A DNA stretch of 64,000 bases. Source: a virus. The notes beneath the pieces were generated by a model that ran no database searches, was not told the DNA's origin, and saw only the letters and a program-made list of their open reading frames with translations. The DNA is taken from the IMG/VR virus record IMGVR_UViG_3300042560_001323, positions 1 to 64,000 of that record; one strand, 5' to 3'. Shown here one piece after another: positions 1 to 8,115 of the stretch (position 1 is its first letter; each line of letters opens with the position of its first letter). Both the position numbers and the translations under genes were made by a program.

Positions 1-462
1 GGCGGCAGACCCGGCGGCATTCCTGGCGGCAGACCAGGCGGCATAGTCTAGGGCGCGGTAGCGGCGGGCAACTTCTTTCCATTGGTCGGCAGTAAGACTA
101 TCCATGAACCACCAGAAGTTAAGGACCGCCCGGTAGTTCTTGCCGATGTATTTCTTGGGATTGGTTAGAACATCAGACGGGGCTCCAGGTTCACCATCGT
201 TAATTCTGCGAAGAAGAACCGAATGTGCAACTGAAATACCGAGCAGTCGGGCAACTTCTTGGTCGGCTTTAGATTGTTCGGTGTTGCGGAGCTGTTCCTC
301 GCTATAACCGCCAATCTTGTATAGTACCTGACCTTGAGCACACATACAGGTTGTTGGTTCTTTACCATCTTTAGGTGGTTCACTGGAGATAAGACTATTC
401 TTAAAGGGGATGTTGCGGGGATCTTCCCAGAAAGCCAGAAGTGTTTCGGCTGCGGTGTTCAT
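1..462 (-). CDS. LGPNY-family Ala-repeat protein, cut by window edge
   Basis: N-terminal 154 codons of a paralogue whose C-terminus lies outside the window. It begins [15 protein letters not shown], has a [15 protein letters not shown] segment, the core [18 protein letters not shown], and enters the AAxx array. The readable part appears base-for-base the same as 4330-4791, so this is a very recent duplicate. The start is the ATG at 460-462, downstream of promoter module 489-548. Function unknown. Confidence 0.8.
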   Translation of the reverse strand, partial: MNTAAETLLAFWEDPRNIPFKNSLISSEPPKDGKEPTTCMCAQGQVLYKIGGYSEEQLRNTEQSKADQEVARLLGISVAHSVLLRRINDGEPGAPSDVLTNPKKYIGKNYRAVLNFWWFMDSLTADQWKEVARRYRALDYAAWSAARNAAGSAA

Positions 463-488
463 TGGTGGTTGTTGCGGTTGACTTTTGA

Positions 489-548
489 AGTTTAGGCTAT
501 GGGTTGGGGCAGTTGAGCGTTGCTAGTGCCAGTTGCTCAAGTGTCCAC
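489..548 (-). promoter_or_regulatory. promoter module for the CDS at 1-462
   Basis: -10 TAAACT (489-494), 31-nt gap, palindrome 526-548 overlapping the stop codon of the upstream gene. This is one of about 37 such modules; see the findings. Confidence 0.6.
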
Positions 549-1106
549 CTTCAATAAAACTGGAAAGTCTAACTCTCTAATATCAACCAATTTCGGGCCG
601 TCATCAGTTTCTATCCATACTACCTTTGCAATAAAATCTTTCCTTACTTCGTTGCGAGTTAGTTCCTTTGCTATCATACACTTCTTGCCCTCATAATAAG
701 CCCAATCATTCATTATTTGTTCGGTAAATCCTAATTTGAATGTGATCTGAAAATCTTGCTCAAGGTCAAGATAATCTGGAATATAAACTTCTTCCTTATA
801 AAGAGTTTTCACAAAAGCCGAGACTCTATTAAAAACCTCTTCACTTGCCCATTGAATTTCAGTAGAACATTTACGACCCTGTTGAGATGTTATACAGATA
901 AACTCTTTATTCCAGTAAATTGCAGAGATTCCAACCCAGGCATCAGTGCATAACCATTTGTAAATTGGTCGTTCTGTAAATCCATTAACCTCTAAATCCG
1001 CATAATTATAGCCTGGTTTATTAAGACATTCATAAAAGAATTCTTCGCAACCACCATAAGGTGTTTCTTTTGAGTCTGGCCGGGAAAGAAGATCAAGAAG
1101 TTTCAT
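537..1106 (-). CDS. hypothetical protein, 189 aa
   Basis: Not recognised. It starts MKLLDLLSRPDSKETPYGG, is rich in aromatic and acidic residues, and has no membrane segment or obvious metal site. Its stop codon lies inside the palindrome at 526-548. It starts 21 bases after the stop of the next gene upstream and probably shares that gene's transcript. Confidence 0.7.
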   Translation of the reverse strand: MKLLDLLSRPDSKETPYGGCEEFFYECLNKPGYNYADLEVNGFTERPIYKWLCTDAWVGISAIYWNKEFICITSQQGRKCSTEIQWASEEVFNRVSAFVKTLYKEEVYIPDYLDLEQDFQITFKLGFTEQIMNDWAYYEGKKCMIAKELTRNEVRKDFIAKVVWIETDDGPKLVDIRELDFPVLLKVDT

Positions 1107-1127
1107 TTTGTTTTGGTTTGTGTGAAA

Positions 1128-1391
1128 TTAGAAAAATGAAACTATTCTTTTGAATGTTCCATTGAAGTTAAAACGAGTTACATTTTCCCGAAGAATCTTC
1201 TCCTGAAGAATCATACTAAAAACATCCCAAGTTACACCCTCTCCCCTGCCAAACAATCCGCGAAACATTGGATCATTCCTGAGTCGCATAAGAAAAACCC
1301 AGATAATAAAATCAAGTTCCGCAATAGTGAGCCTATCAATTTTGGATTGAATTGATTTGAACTGATAAAGACCTAGGGAAAACATAGCCAT
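1128..1391 (-). CDS. hypothetical protein, 87 aa
   Basis: Not recognised. The start MAMFSLGLYQF (ATG 1389-1391) is preferred over an upstream in-frame ATG at 1433, because the longer version would read back through the promoter at 1418-1446. The protein has a hydrophobic central stretch (ELDFIIWVFLMRL) and a basic C-terminus. Confidence 0.6.
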   Translation of the reverse strand: MAMFSLGLYQFKSIQSKIDRLTIAELDFIIWVFLMRLRNDPMFRGLFGRGEGVTWDVFSMILQEKILRENVTRFNFNGTFKRIVSFF

Positions 1392-1417
1392 CGGTGGTTG
1401 GAGCGGTTGACTTGTAA

Positions 1418-1446
1418 AGAATAACAGGCTCAACTGAATTTGTCAA
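1418..1446 (-). promoter_or_regulatory. sigma70-like promoter
   Basis: TTGACA (1441-1446), 17-nt spacer, TATTCT (1418-1423). The same -35, -10, spacer length and about 38 bases of surrounding sequence recur at 6968-6996. These two sites have a consensus -35 and lack the palindrome, and they anchor the reading of TATTCT as a -10 element in the palindrome modules. Confidence 0.75.
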
Positions 1447-1467
1447 GCCTGCAATGATAAGCAGTTC

Positions 1468-2085
1468 TTATGCCGGGCGCTCTTGTCTTTCTCTAAGATA
1501 TACTGCTATATTTGATAAGCGGATTCCTTTATCATTAAGGGCAGAATAAACCCAACTATCAACTTGACCACTACCACTAAGTTCTTCCATATATTTTTCT
1601 TCATCAAAATCTACTGCAACTGAAATAAGTGTTCCCAATTGATTGTGGTCCCATTTTGTAACATCTTCGGGCCATTCATTAAGATCCGGTGAGTAATATG
1701 AAATAAATCCAGACCTTGAGCTATATTCTTCTTTAATACGTTGACGTAATACATCTTTATCAACTAATGCAAATAGTTTGACTACGGATTTTGGTGTTAT
1801 GTTTACAAAAATGCGGTCGGACTGAAAATTATATTCTCTTGGCGAATTTAGTTCATCAAATGTTAGCTGAAGATTTGTTGCTATTGCAAAAGCCTGGGCA
1901 TAGTCCTTTGCATATTCATTCCTTACCTTATCAAAATTAATGCAATTGGAACTATAGAAGTGATTTACGAGAGCACTATTACAGTCGCCGTTATCATCTT
2001 CAAATAGACCTTCAATTGCCCGGTCTATTGCATTATCGTGAATGGTTTCATAAAAACCAAGAAAAGGAATGGTGCTTGTCAACAT
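1468..2085 (-). CDS. conserved phage-type hypothetical protein, 205 aa
   Basis: Contains FDELNSPREYNFQSDRIFV, a segment I associate with hypothetical proteins of tailed phages; I cannot name a function. An earlier in-frame ATG at 2121 exists, but the -10 (TATGAT, 2110-2115) lies inside that extension. The start MLTSTIPFLGF at 2085 is therefore chosen. Confidence 0.65.
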   Translation of the reverse strand: MLTSTIPFLGFYETIHDNAIDRAIEGLFEDDNGDCNSALVNHFYSSNCINFDKVRNEYAKDYAQAFAIATNLQLTFDELNSPREYNFQSDRIFVNITPKSVVKLFALVDKDVLRQRIKEEYSSRSGFISYYSPDLNEWPEDVTKWDHNQLGTLISVAVDFDEEKYMEELSGSGQVDSWVYSALNDKGIRLSNIAVYLRERQERPA

Positions 2086-2109
2086 TTGATTGTCTCGGTT
2101 GACTCTGTA

Positions 2110-2168
2110 ATCATACTGCACCTAAAGGGTTCCTATGAATGCCCCGGTGCCAGTTGCTGGACCGTCAG
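2110..2168 (-). promoter_or_regulatory. promoter module for 1468-2085
   Basis: -10 TATGAT (2110-2115), 31-nt gap, palindrome 2147-2168. It overlaps the 3' end of the upstream gene and fixes the downstream start. Confidence 0.6.
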
Positions 2169-2852
2169 GTTGTATATCATATCTCTATGTTTTGTTGTCC
2201 ATTCAAGATTAGAGTATCCTCCTTGTTCATATACCCTATCACATTCAATTTCATTATTAAGATAGTTCAACCAGGCAGTGCAAAAATTCATTGCAACTTC
2301 CCTCACACATCTCGGTGAGTTATCATTAAGTTCATAAACCAAAGAATACCCTTCAGAAAGAGGATAAGGTCTTACATACTTGTACTCGCCGCTTAACACT
2401 GTTCTCCTTGGGCTATTCTCTTCTTCTACAAGCTGTTGGTATAAACTATCAATAGTTAAGTCTTCAGGTGTAATATCGGGGAAGACATACTTTGCAAGTT
2501 CTTGTTCGATGAACTCTTCTTTATTCCAATTACTTTTTCTTTCTTTACCTAGTTCTTTGAGTAAATTCTCCATAGATTTTCGAGTTTCTTCCCCACGCTC
2601 GGCGCGTTGTTCAATATATTGCCTCCATACTGGCATTCTCTTCTTTATCATTTTCTCTTTATTGAATTTGGGAAACAAATGAATTGGCAGCTTATCTTCA
2701 ATGCCAATGGGCGACTGAGTTACTTCGTCAATATGATATCCGTTTCCAATGGTAAAGAAAATATGATTAAGAACACTTGCTGGACTAGGGAAAATACTAT
2801 GATATTCGCCCATTTGATATGAAATAAAATTGCAGATTGATTGAATTGTCAT
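2133..2852 (-). CDS. hypothetical protein, 239 aa
   Basis: Not recognised. It starts MTIQSICNFISYQMGEYHS and has a charged middle (KNLLKELGKERKSNWNKEEF) that may be helical. There is no signal peptide or transmembrane segment. It ends inside the palindrome at 2147-2168. Confidence 0.65.
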   Translation of the reverse strand: MTIQSICNFISYQMGEYHSIFPSPASVLNHIFFTIGNGYHIDEVTQSPIGIEDKLPIHLFPKFNKEKMIKKRMPVWRQYIEQRAERGEETRKSMENLLKELGKERKSNWNKEEFIEQELAKYVFPDITPEDLTIDSLYQQLVEEENSPRRTVLSGEYKYVRPYPLSEGYSLVYELNDNSPRCVREVAMNFCTAWLNYLNNEIECDRVYEQGGYSNLEWTTKHRDMIYNLTVQQLAPGHS

Positions 2853-2910
2853 TGAAGGTTTGGTTTTTGTTGTGGTTCTAGTGTATCACCTTAAGAGATG
2901 GCACATCTAT

Positions 2911-3309
2911 TCATTCCTTTTCAAGATAAAAGCCATACTTGGATACTTCCTCTTGAAGGTCTGATAACCTAGAGAAAGTGGTCAAATTCCTATAGAATTC
3001 ACTATTGGCAAATTCGTCAATCAAACGAATACATTCTTCTTTAGTTTGAAAATAGCGTCTGCACACAAGAAGACCATCATCAATGTTGCTAATGGTCATT
3101 TGAACACAGTGATCATATTCGACCCATTTATAGCCCCCATAGAAGTTGTAGCCAATCTTGAATTCTACAATTCCTGCACCATAATCTTGAAACTCAAGAT
3201 GACCAGTCCTGACAATTTTCACATAACGATAACCCTGTGCAGAATCATTGTAATGATGAACCTGGCTAACTGCATCTTCAATTAGTCTGTGTAGTTCGTA
3301 AAGATCCAT
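2911..3309 (-). CDS. hypothetical protein, 132 aa
   Basis: Not recognised. A soluble alpha/beta-looking protein starting MDLYELHRLIEDAVSQVHH. It is preceded by its own promoter module at 3340-3398. Confidence 0.65.
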   Translation of the reverse strand: MDLYELHRLIEDAVSQVHHYNDSAQGYRYVKIVRTGHLEFQDYGAGIVEFKIGYNFYGGYKWVEYDHCVQMTISNIDDGLLVCRRYFQTKEECIRLIDEFANSEFYRNLTTFSRLSDLQEEVSKYGFYLEKE

Positions 3310-3339
3310 TTGCTTTTTGTTAAGGTGTCGGACGTTGTT

Positions 3340-3398
3340 ATTCTACAGGATGGATTGGAGCAGTTATGGTTCTATTATGCCAGTTGCTCTAGTGGCAC
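3340..3398 (-). promoter_or_regulatory. promoter module for 2911-3309
   Basis: -10 TAGAAT (3340-3345), 31-nt gap, palindrome 3377-3398 at the end of the upstream gene. Confidence 0.6.
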
Positions 3399-3612
3399 AC
3401 ATTTTCTCAACTGTTTCCAACTCAATTCTTCCAGATTCAAGTTCATAAGGACTCGCCATATTAAGCCACAAAATGAATTGGTCACCAGTTAAATCTGTGA
3501 TGGGATTTACTTTAATAATTGAAGGGCGAATTGATTGGTAAAAACTACAATTCTCGAGCAATTTATCTATTTTGACTATCCGAATTTTATCTAACAATTC
3601 AAGGTCGGTCAT
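3364..3612 (-). CDS. hypothetical protein, 82 aa
   Basis: Not recognised. Starts MTDLELLDKIRIVKIDKLL. Its ATG overlaps the stop of the upstream gene as ATGA (3609-3612), which points to translational coupling. Confidence 0.6.
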   Translation of the reverse strand: MTDLELLDKIRIVKIDKLLENCSFYQSIRPSIIKVNPITDLTGDQFILWLNMASPYELESGRIELETVEKMCATRATGIIEP

Positions 3613-3863
3613 TGGTGATTGCCCATTTTAAGATCTAAGTGATTAATAGTCCAGTCAAGTGCTTCCTCATTGAAAGAAACTCCCACTTCATGGAGTCTAC
3701 AAAGTTCCTCTGCAGTTTCTTTATAACAACAAGTGTTGTACCCGTAACAATCAAACCAAAAGAAAGGGAACCACCAAGGCTTATATTGTGCGGTAAAGAA
3801 CTGGCATTTGCGACCCCCATCGAGGTTAAAATAAAACCAGTAAACACGATAAGTTGTTTTCAT
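3609..3863 (-). CDS. hypothetical protein, 84 aa
   Basis: Not recognised. Aromatic-rich, with four cysteines including a CC pair (FWFDCYGYNTCCYKETAEE). Overlaps the next gene by ATGA. Probably co-transcribed from the module at 4093-4151. Confidence 0.6.
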   Translation of the reverse strand: MKTTYRVYWFYFNLDGGRKCQFFTAQYKPWWFPFFWFDCYGYNTCCYKETAEELCRLHEVGVSFNEEALDWTINHLDLKMGNHQ

Positions 3864-3871
3864 AGTGCATA

Positions 3872-4072
3872 CTACAATACGGTGTTTCCATTTGGAGTGA
3901 GACGTACCCTCTTATTTTGGTGATCAAGTTCAGTCAGATCAGGATGGCTTTGTTCTACAACATGCCTCCAAAGTTTATCGTTAACTTGGCGCCACCCGTC
4001 GTCAATACCGGCAAAGCGTTCAATTAAACGAAGCATAATCCTTTGATTTTCTGTGACTTTTTGAGATTCCAT
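3872..4072 (-). CDS. hypothetical protein, 66 aa
   Basis: Not recognised. A charged helical protein starting MESQKVTENQRIMLRLIERF. The RLTPNGNTVL tail resembles the wing of small winged-helix proteins, but that is a weak impression only. Confidence 0.55.
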   Translation of the reverse strand: MESQKVTENQRIMLRLIERFAGIDDGWRQVNDKLWRHVVEQSHPDLTELDHQNKRVRLTPNGNTVL

Positions 4073-4092
4073 TGATGACTAGCAACGTTGTT

Positions 4093-4151
4093 ATTATACA
4101 GGATGGGTTGGAGTATCACCGCTCCTATTGTGCCAGTTAATCAACCGGCCG
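4093..4151 (-). promoter_or_regulatory. promoter module with consensus -10
   Basis: -10 TATAAT (4093-4098, perfect consensus), 31-nt gap, palindrome 4130-4151. Reads into the 3872, 3609 and 3364 genes. Confidence 0.65.
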
Positions 4152-4791
4152 CAAAACCTTCAAACATCGGCACAAAAACGGGATTCTCAATACCACCAAT
4201 TAGTTCCCAGGCGGCAGACCCGGCGGCATCCCAGGCGGCATCCCCGGCGGCATACCCGGCGGCATCCCAGGCGGCATCCCAGGCGGCAGACCCGGCGGCA
4301 TTCCTGGCGGCAGACCCGGCGGCATCCCTGGCGGCAGACCCGGCGGCATTCCTGGCGGCAGACCAGGCGGCATAGTCTAGGGCGCGGTAGCGGCGGGCAA
4401 CTTCTTTCCATTGGTCGGCAGTAAGACTATCCATGAACCACCAGAAGTTAAGGACCGCCCGGTAGTTCTTGCCGATGTATTTCTTGGGATTGGTTAGAAC
4501 ATCAGACGGGGCTCCAGGTTCACCATCGTTAATTCTGCGAAGAAGAACCGAATGTGCAACTGAAATACCGAGCAGTCGGGCAACTTCTTGGTCGGCTTTA
4601 GATTGTTCGGTGTTGCGGAGCTGTTCCTCGCTATAACCGCCAATCTTGTATAGTACCTGACCTTGAGCACACATACAGGTTGTTGGTTCTTTACCATCTT
4701 TAGGTGGTTCACTGGAGATAAGACTATTCTTAAAGGGGATGTTGCGGGGATCTTCCCAGAAAGCCAGAAGTGTTTCGGCTGCGGTGTTCAT
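4141..4791 (-). CDS. LGPNY-family Ala-repeat protein, 216 aa
   Basis: First intact member of a tandem trio. Residues 1-100 are the N-terminal domain specific to this subfamily ([32 protein letters not shown]). Then comes the family core ([25 protein letters not shown]), then 14 tetrapeptide units of the form AA[WRG][SNDY], and a short C-terminal cap ([18 protein letters not shown]). The array is encoded by a 12-bp repeat whose bases 7 and 10 vary and whose other bases barely change. Function unknown. Confidence 0.8.
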   Translation of the reverse strand: MNTAAETLLAFWEDPRNIPFKNSLISSEPPKDGKEPTTCMCAQGQVLYKIGGYSEEQLRNTEQSKADQEVARLLGISVAHSVLLRRINDGEPGAPSDVLTNPKKYIGKNYRAVLNFWWFMDSLTADQWKEVARRYRALDYAAWSAARNAAGSAARDAAGSAARNAAGSAAWDAAWDAAGYAAGDAAWDAAGSAAWELIGGIENPVFVPMFEGFAAG

Positions 4792-4818
4792 TGGTGTTGT
4801 TGAGCAGATGACTTTGTT

Positions 4819-4877
4819 AGTTTAGGCTATGGGTTGGGGCAGTTGAGCGTTGCTAGTGCCAGTTAATCAACCGGCCA
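4819..4877 (-). promoter_or_regulatory. promoter module for 4141-4791
   Basis: -10 TAAACT (4819-4824), 31-nt gap, palindrome 4856-4877. Confidence 0.6.
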
Positions 4878-5505
4878 CAAAACCTTCAAACAATGGCACG
4901 AAAACTGGATTATCAATACCGCCAATTAGTTCCCAAGTGGCAGACCAGGCGGCATCCCTGGCGGCATCCCTGGCGGCATACTTGGCGGCAATCCCGGCGG
5001 CATTCCCGGCGGCATTCCTGGCGGCATACCAGGCGGCAGACCCGGCGGCATTCCTGGCGGCATACCAGGCGGCAGACCCGGCGGCATAGTCTAGGGCGCG
5101 GTAGCGGCGGGCAACTTCTTTCCATTGGTCGGCAGTAAGACCATCCATGAACCACCAGAAGTTAAGGACCGCCCGGTAGTTCTTGCCGATGTATTTCTTG
5201 GGATTGGTTAGAACATCAGACGGGGCTCCCGGTTGGCCGTCGTTGATTAAGCGGAGCAGAACTGAATGGGCAACTGAAATACCGAGCAGTCGGGCAACTT
5301 CTTGGTCGGCTTTAGATTGTTCGGTGTTGCGGAGCTGTTCCTCGCTATAACCGCCAATCTTGTATAGTACCTGACCTTGAGCACACATACAGGTTGTTGG
5401 TTCTTTACCATCTTTAGGTGGTTCACTGGAGATAAGACTATTCTTAAAGGGGATGTTGCGGGGATCTTCCCAGAAAGCCAGAAGTGTTTCGGCTGCGGTG
5501 TTCAT
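4867..5505 (-). CDS. LGPNY-family Ala-repeat protein, 212 aa
   Basis: Second member of the tandem trio. The N-terminal domain is almost identical to that of 4141-4791, but the array differs (12 units, including rare AAGI and AAKY). Most differences between these paralogues are in the array, which suggests that the flanks are homogenised while the array drifts or is diversified. Confidence 0.8.
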   Translation of the reverse strand: MNTAAETLLAFWEDPRNIPFKNSLISSEPPKDGKEPTTCMCAQGQVLYKIGGYSEEQLRNTEQSKADQEVARLLGISVAHSVLLRLINDGQPGAPSDVLTNPKKYIGKNYRAVLNFWWFMDGLTADQWKEVARRYRALDYAAGSAAWYAARNAAGSAAWYAARNAAGNAAGIAAKYAARDAARDAAWSATWELIGGIDNPVFVPLFEGFVAG

Positions 5506-5532
5506 TGGTGTTGTTGAGCAGATGACTTTGTT

Positions 5533-5592
5533 AGTTTAGGCTATGGGTTGGGGCAGTTGAGCGTTGCTAGTGCCAGTTAATCAACCGGCCAC
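5533..5592 (-). promoter_or_regulatory. promoter module for 4867-5505
   Basis: -10 TAAACT (5533-5538), 31-nt gap, palindrome 5570-5592. Confidence 0.6.
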
Positions 5593-6171
5593 AAAACCTT
5601 CAAACAATGGCACGAAAACTGGATTATCAATACCGCCAATTAGTTCCCAAGTGGCAGACCAGGCGGCATCCCTGGCGGCATCCCTGGCGGCATCCCAGGC
5701 GGCAATCCCGGCGGCAATCCCGGCGGCATTCCAGGCGGCAGACCAGGCGGCGGAATCTAGGGCGCGGTAGCGGCGAGCAACCTCTTCCCATTGGTCAGCG
5801 GTAAGACTATCTATAAACCGCCAAAACTTCATAACCGCATGGTAGTTCTCTCCTAGGTATTTCTCGGGATTTGTCAAAACATCAGACGGTGCTCCAGGTT
5901 CACCATCGTTAATTCTGCGAAGAAGAACCGAATGTGCAACTGAAATACCTAGCAGTCTGGCAACTTCGCGGTCTGCCTTAGTCTGTTCGGTGCTGCGAAG
6001 TTCCTCTTCACTATAACCGCCAATCTTGTATAGTACCTGTCCCTGAGCACACATACAGGTTGTTGGCTCTTCACCATCTTTAGGTGGTTCACTGGAGATA
6101 AGACTATTCTTAAAGGGGATGTTCCGGGGTTCTTTCCAGAAGGCCAGAATAGTTTCGGCTGCGGTGTTCAT
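5581..6171 (-). CDS. LGPNY-family Ala-repeat protein, 196 aa
   Basis: Third and most diverged member of the trio (for example [17 protein letters not shown] in the core). It has only 8 AAxx units, the shortest array in the window. Confidence 0.8.
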   Translation of the reverse strand: MNTAAETILAFWKEPRNIPFKNSLISSEPPKDGEEPTTCMCAQGQVLYKIGGYSEEELRSTEQTKADREVARLLGISVAHSVLLRRINDGEPGAPSDVLTNPEKYLGENYHAVMKFWRFIDSLTADQWEEVARRYRALDSAAWSAAWNAAGIAAGIAAWDAARDAARDAAWSATWELIGGIDNPVFVPLFEGFVAG

Positions 6172-6198
6172 TGGTGTTGTTGAGCAGATGACTTTGTT

Positions 6199-6257
6199 AG
6201 TTTAGGCTATGGGCTAGTCGGTTTGTGTGGTGGTGGGCCAGTTGCTAAACTGACCAC
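6199..6257 (-). promoter_or_regulatory. promoter module for 5581-6171
   Basis: -10 TAAACT (6199-6204), 30-nt gap, palindrome 6235-6257. Confidence 0.6.
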
Positions 6258-6265
6258 TTAATAAA

Positions 6266-6646
6266 TTAAGAAAATTTTATGCTCCTTATTGCATCGGCTA
6301 GCGGAGTTTTTGGGCTTTCGGGCATACCCCACTTTTTAATTTCTCTGGCAGCTTCTCTAAGAATACAACCACTACTATACAAAGTTAGCTTGTCTCCTGC
6401 TGCCTTTAATAGTTCAATTGCATCTAAAGGAAACTCATTGTTTCTGAATATCGCATCCCATTCTCGGTTGGGGATATAATCACCTCGGGCAATTCGTTCT
6501 CTACCAATAGTCCAGCAGACAACACTAAGAACTCTAGGTGTAACAAATTGTCTATAGTATTGATTTAAGGGATGCTCAGAATTTAAAATTGATAAATCGG
6601 ATTTTGGTTGGGCCAGATAGTCTTTGCGGGTGATTAATGTTTTCAT
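6266..6646 (-). CDS. hypothetical protein, 126 aa
   Basis: Not recognised. Soluble, starting MKTLITRKDYLAQPKSDLS. Overlaps the upstream family gene by ATGA (6643-6646), so it is probably translated from the same message. Confidence 0.6.
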   Translation of the reverse strand: MKTLITRKDYLAQPKSDLSILNSEHPLNQYYRQFVTPRVLSVVCWTIGRERIARGDYIPNREWDAIFRNNEFPLDAIELLKAAGDKLTLYSSGCILREAAREIKKWGMPESPKTPLADAIRSIKFS

Positions 6647-6918
6647 TTCAGCGAGTTGAAGAATTTGATGAACTTCGGCAGATGTGAAGGATTCTTAATA
6701 TCTGCAATTAACTCATAAGTTGCCTCCCTTGCGTGAATCATCATATCACCATAAAGGCAGGCAAGTTCCTTCCATTCATCTTCGGTTATATCATCTAACC
6801 GCATCCAAAAGTCTAGGACTGCCTGAAAGTTTGGTCCTAGAAAATTCTGTGGACTTGTTAGGACTTCAGGGTTTTGAAGGCGGTTGGCGAAGTTTTGGTG
6901 AATTTTAGAGTAGCTCAT
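6643..6918 (-). CDS. LGPNY-family protein without Ala array, 91 aa
   Basis: Short family member: MSYSKIHQNFANRLQNPEVL, core LGPNFQAVLDFWMRLDDITEDEW, then a degenerate HAREATYELIADIKNP end with no AAxx array. It shows that the core can stand without the repeat. Start at 6918, because the upstream in-frame ATG at 6942 lacks the family N-terminus. Confidence 0.75.
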   Translation of the reverse strand: MSYSKIHQNFANRLQNPEVLTSPQNFLGPNFQAVLDFWMRLDDITEDEWKELACLYGDMMIHAREATYELIADIKNPSHLPKFIKFFNSLK

Positions 6919-6967
6919 AGGAACAAATGAGATGGTTAACAATTAAAAAAAAGGGGGTGTCAAATAA

Positions 6968-6996
6968 AGAATAGCAAGCCCGACAGAATTTGTCAA
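6968..6996 (-). promoter_or_regulatory. sigma70-like promoter
   Basis: TTGACA (6991-6996), 17-nt spacer, TATTCT (6968-6973). Twin of the promoter at 1418-1446, sharing about 38 bases upstream and across the -35. Confidence 0.75.
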
Positions 6997-7039
6997 GCCT
7001 GCAATGATAAGCAGTTCTTATGCTCGCTCAGAAGTTGAA

Positions 7040-7348
7040 TCAATCAAAAATTGGGCCAGCAACATCAAAAGTAACCCGGATTCTATTGCGATTAGCAATA
7101 CTAGCAGCCTCACCAAGAGCTGCACTCACATAAACCCAAAGAGAATCTTTCAGTCTTTCTGGTAGAGTAATGTAAACGCTCAAGCCATTACCAAAGAAAG
7201 TAAGGAGAGCCTTAGGATCATTACGGCTATTGTCCGCATTTTGTCAAAGTTCAATGATCCTCTCCATCTTTTCTTTGATGACAGAATCTCTAGAAAGATC
7301 CTTTTGAATGGAAACGGCAACGTGGGCAGGGTGAATCCAATTAGTCAT
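7040..7348 (-). pseudogene. hypothetical gene with one in-frame TGA
   Basis: From ATG 7346-7348 the frame reads MTNWIHPAHVAVSIQKDLSR to ...RIIEL, meets TGA at 7244-7246, then continues open for 67 codons (QNADNSRNDPKALLTFFGNG to VTFDVAGPIFD) to a TGA at 7040-7042. Both halves have ordinary protein composition and the frame is unbroken. Either a nonsense mutation or stop readthrough explains it. TGA is used as a normal stop throughout the window, so recoding of the whole genome is unlikely. Confidence 0.6.
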
Positions 7349-7380
7349 TTTGCTTTTGAGTAGGTGGGGTTGACTTTGAT

Positions 7381-7440
7381 AGTTTAGGCTATGGGTTGGT
7401 CGGTTTGTATGGTGGTGTGCCAGTTGTTCAGGTGTCCCAC
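7381..7440 (-). promoter_or_regulatory. promoter module for 7040-7348
   Basis: -10 TAAACT (7381-7386), 30-nt gap, palindrome 7417-7440. Confidence 0.6.
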
Positions 7441-7589
7441 ATACCTGGGCTAGTTGCATATTCACAACCGGCATCAAACATTGCCCTAGCAAACTTCAAA
7501 ATGTCTTCTTCTTTTCCTGAATAATCCATTACCGATACATTGCAGCAAAGATGTTCAGAGACAATTTCAAGGATTTCTTTATCACTAAT
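7428..7589 (-). CDS. small acidic protein with possible ATT start, 53 aa
   Basis: An open frame, SDKEILEIVSEHLCCNVSVM to YATSPGMWDT, lies directly after 7589-7786. There is no ATG at its head. The codon ATT (7587-7589) overlaps the upstream TAA where TAATG coupling would be expected, and AAGAGG lies a few bases before it. So either translation starts at ATT, or the ATG has mutated. The stop lies in the palindrome, as for neighbouring real genes. Confidence 0.4.
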   Translation of the reverse strand: MSDKEILEIVSEHLCCNVSVMDYSGKEEDILKFARAMFDAGCEYATSPGMWDT

Positions 7590-7786
7590 TATTGTGATAC
7601 CTCTTGAGCTTGGTTTTCTCGTAGAACTTTCACATTCAATTTAATTTCATTTCGAAGGATGGATTCACTAACATCATAGATTAAGGCCGGGTAAGATAAA
7701 TCTAGTCTACTATCACCACCATCCATATAAGTATGGAAGGCGTCTTTTGCTGCAAGTTCAATAAACTTAGTATAAGGCATTGTCAT
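7589..7786 (-). CDS. hypothetical protein, 65 aa
   Basis: Not recognised. Starts MTMPYTKFIELAAKDAFHTY. Overlaps the upstream membrane protein gene by ATGA and is part of the 8288-to-7428 operon. Confidence 0.55.
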   Translation of the reverse strand: MTMPYTKFIELAAKDAFHTYMDGGDSRLDLSYPALIYDVSESILRNEIKLNVKVLRENQAQEVSQ

Positions 7787-8115
7787 TGTCTTTTTTGAGG
7801 AAAATCAAAAATGGCGCTCTCAAACAGAACAGAAAGGGTGTAAATCGAGGCAAACAAGAAGTGTCCTTGGGATGCAAGTAGACAAATTGTAACAGTACCT
7901 ACAAAGTAAGAAAATTCTTTAGGTACAGAACGTCCTTTTTTGCGTATTGACTTTAATGAATCTGGAATGCCCAAACCTAGAAATAGAACAATTGTTGCAA
8001 ATGAAACCCAGAACTTAACCAGATTGCCGGCCCATTGAACATCATTAAAGAGCCACAGAAAGATAAGGTAGAGTTCTAGTGAACTTGTGGCGGTCCAGAC
8101 TAATGCTTTTTTCAT
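7783..8115 (-). CDS. membrane protein, 110 aa
   Basis: About four hydrophobic segments (around residues 8-25, 30-50, 65-80 and 85-103) separated by a basic loop (KSIRKKGRSVPKE). Probably a small inner-membrane protein. No family recognised. ATGA overlaps at both ends. Confidence 0.6.
   Translation of the reverse strand: MKKALVWTATSSLELYLIFLWLFNDVQWAGNLVKFWVSFATIVLFLGLGIPDSLKSIRKKGRSVPKEFSYFVGTVTICLLASQGHFLFASIYTLSVLFESAIFDFPQKRQ

Noticed and set aside
4088-4424. Plus-strand frames full of [10 protein letters not shown] or [10 protein letters not shown], and similar ones at 4850-5138, 5564-5804, 16799-17011, 17596-17865 and the MPPGMPPG frame at 41359-41544
   Set aside because: They are other-frame readings of the GC-rich 12-bp arrays of the LGPNY genes. 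Paralogues keep the minus-strand frame, promoters and cores.
4141-6171. Diversity-generating retroelement target
   Set aside because: Variable bases are not restricted to template adenines and no reverse transcriptase or template repeat was seen in the window. It stays only as a search to run on the full genome.
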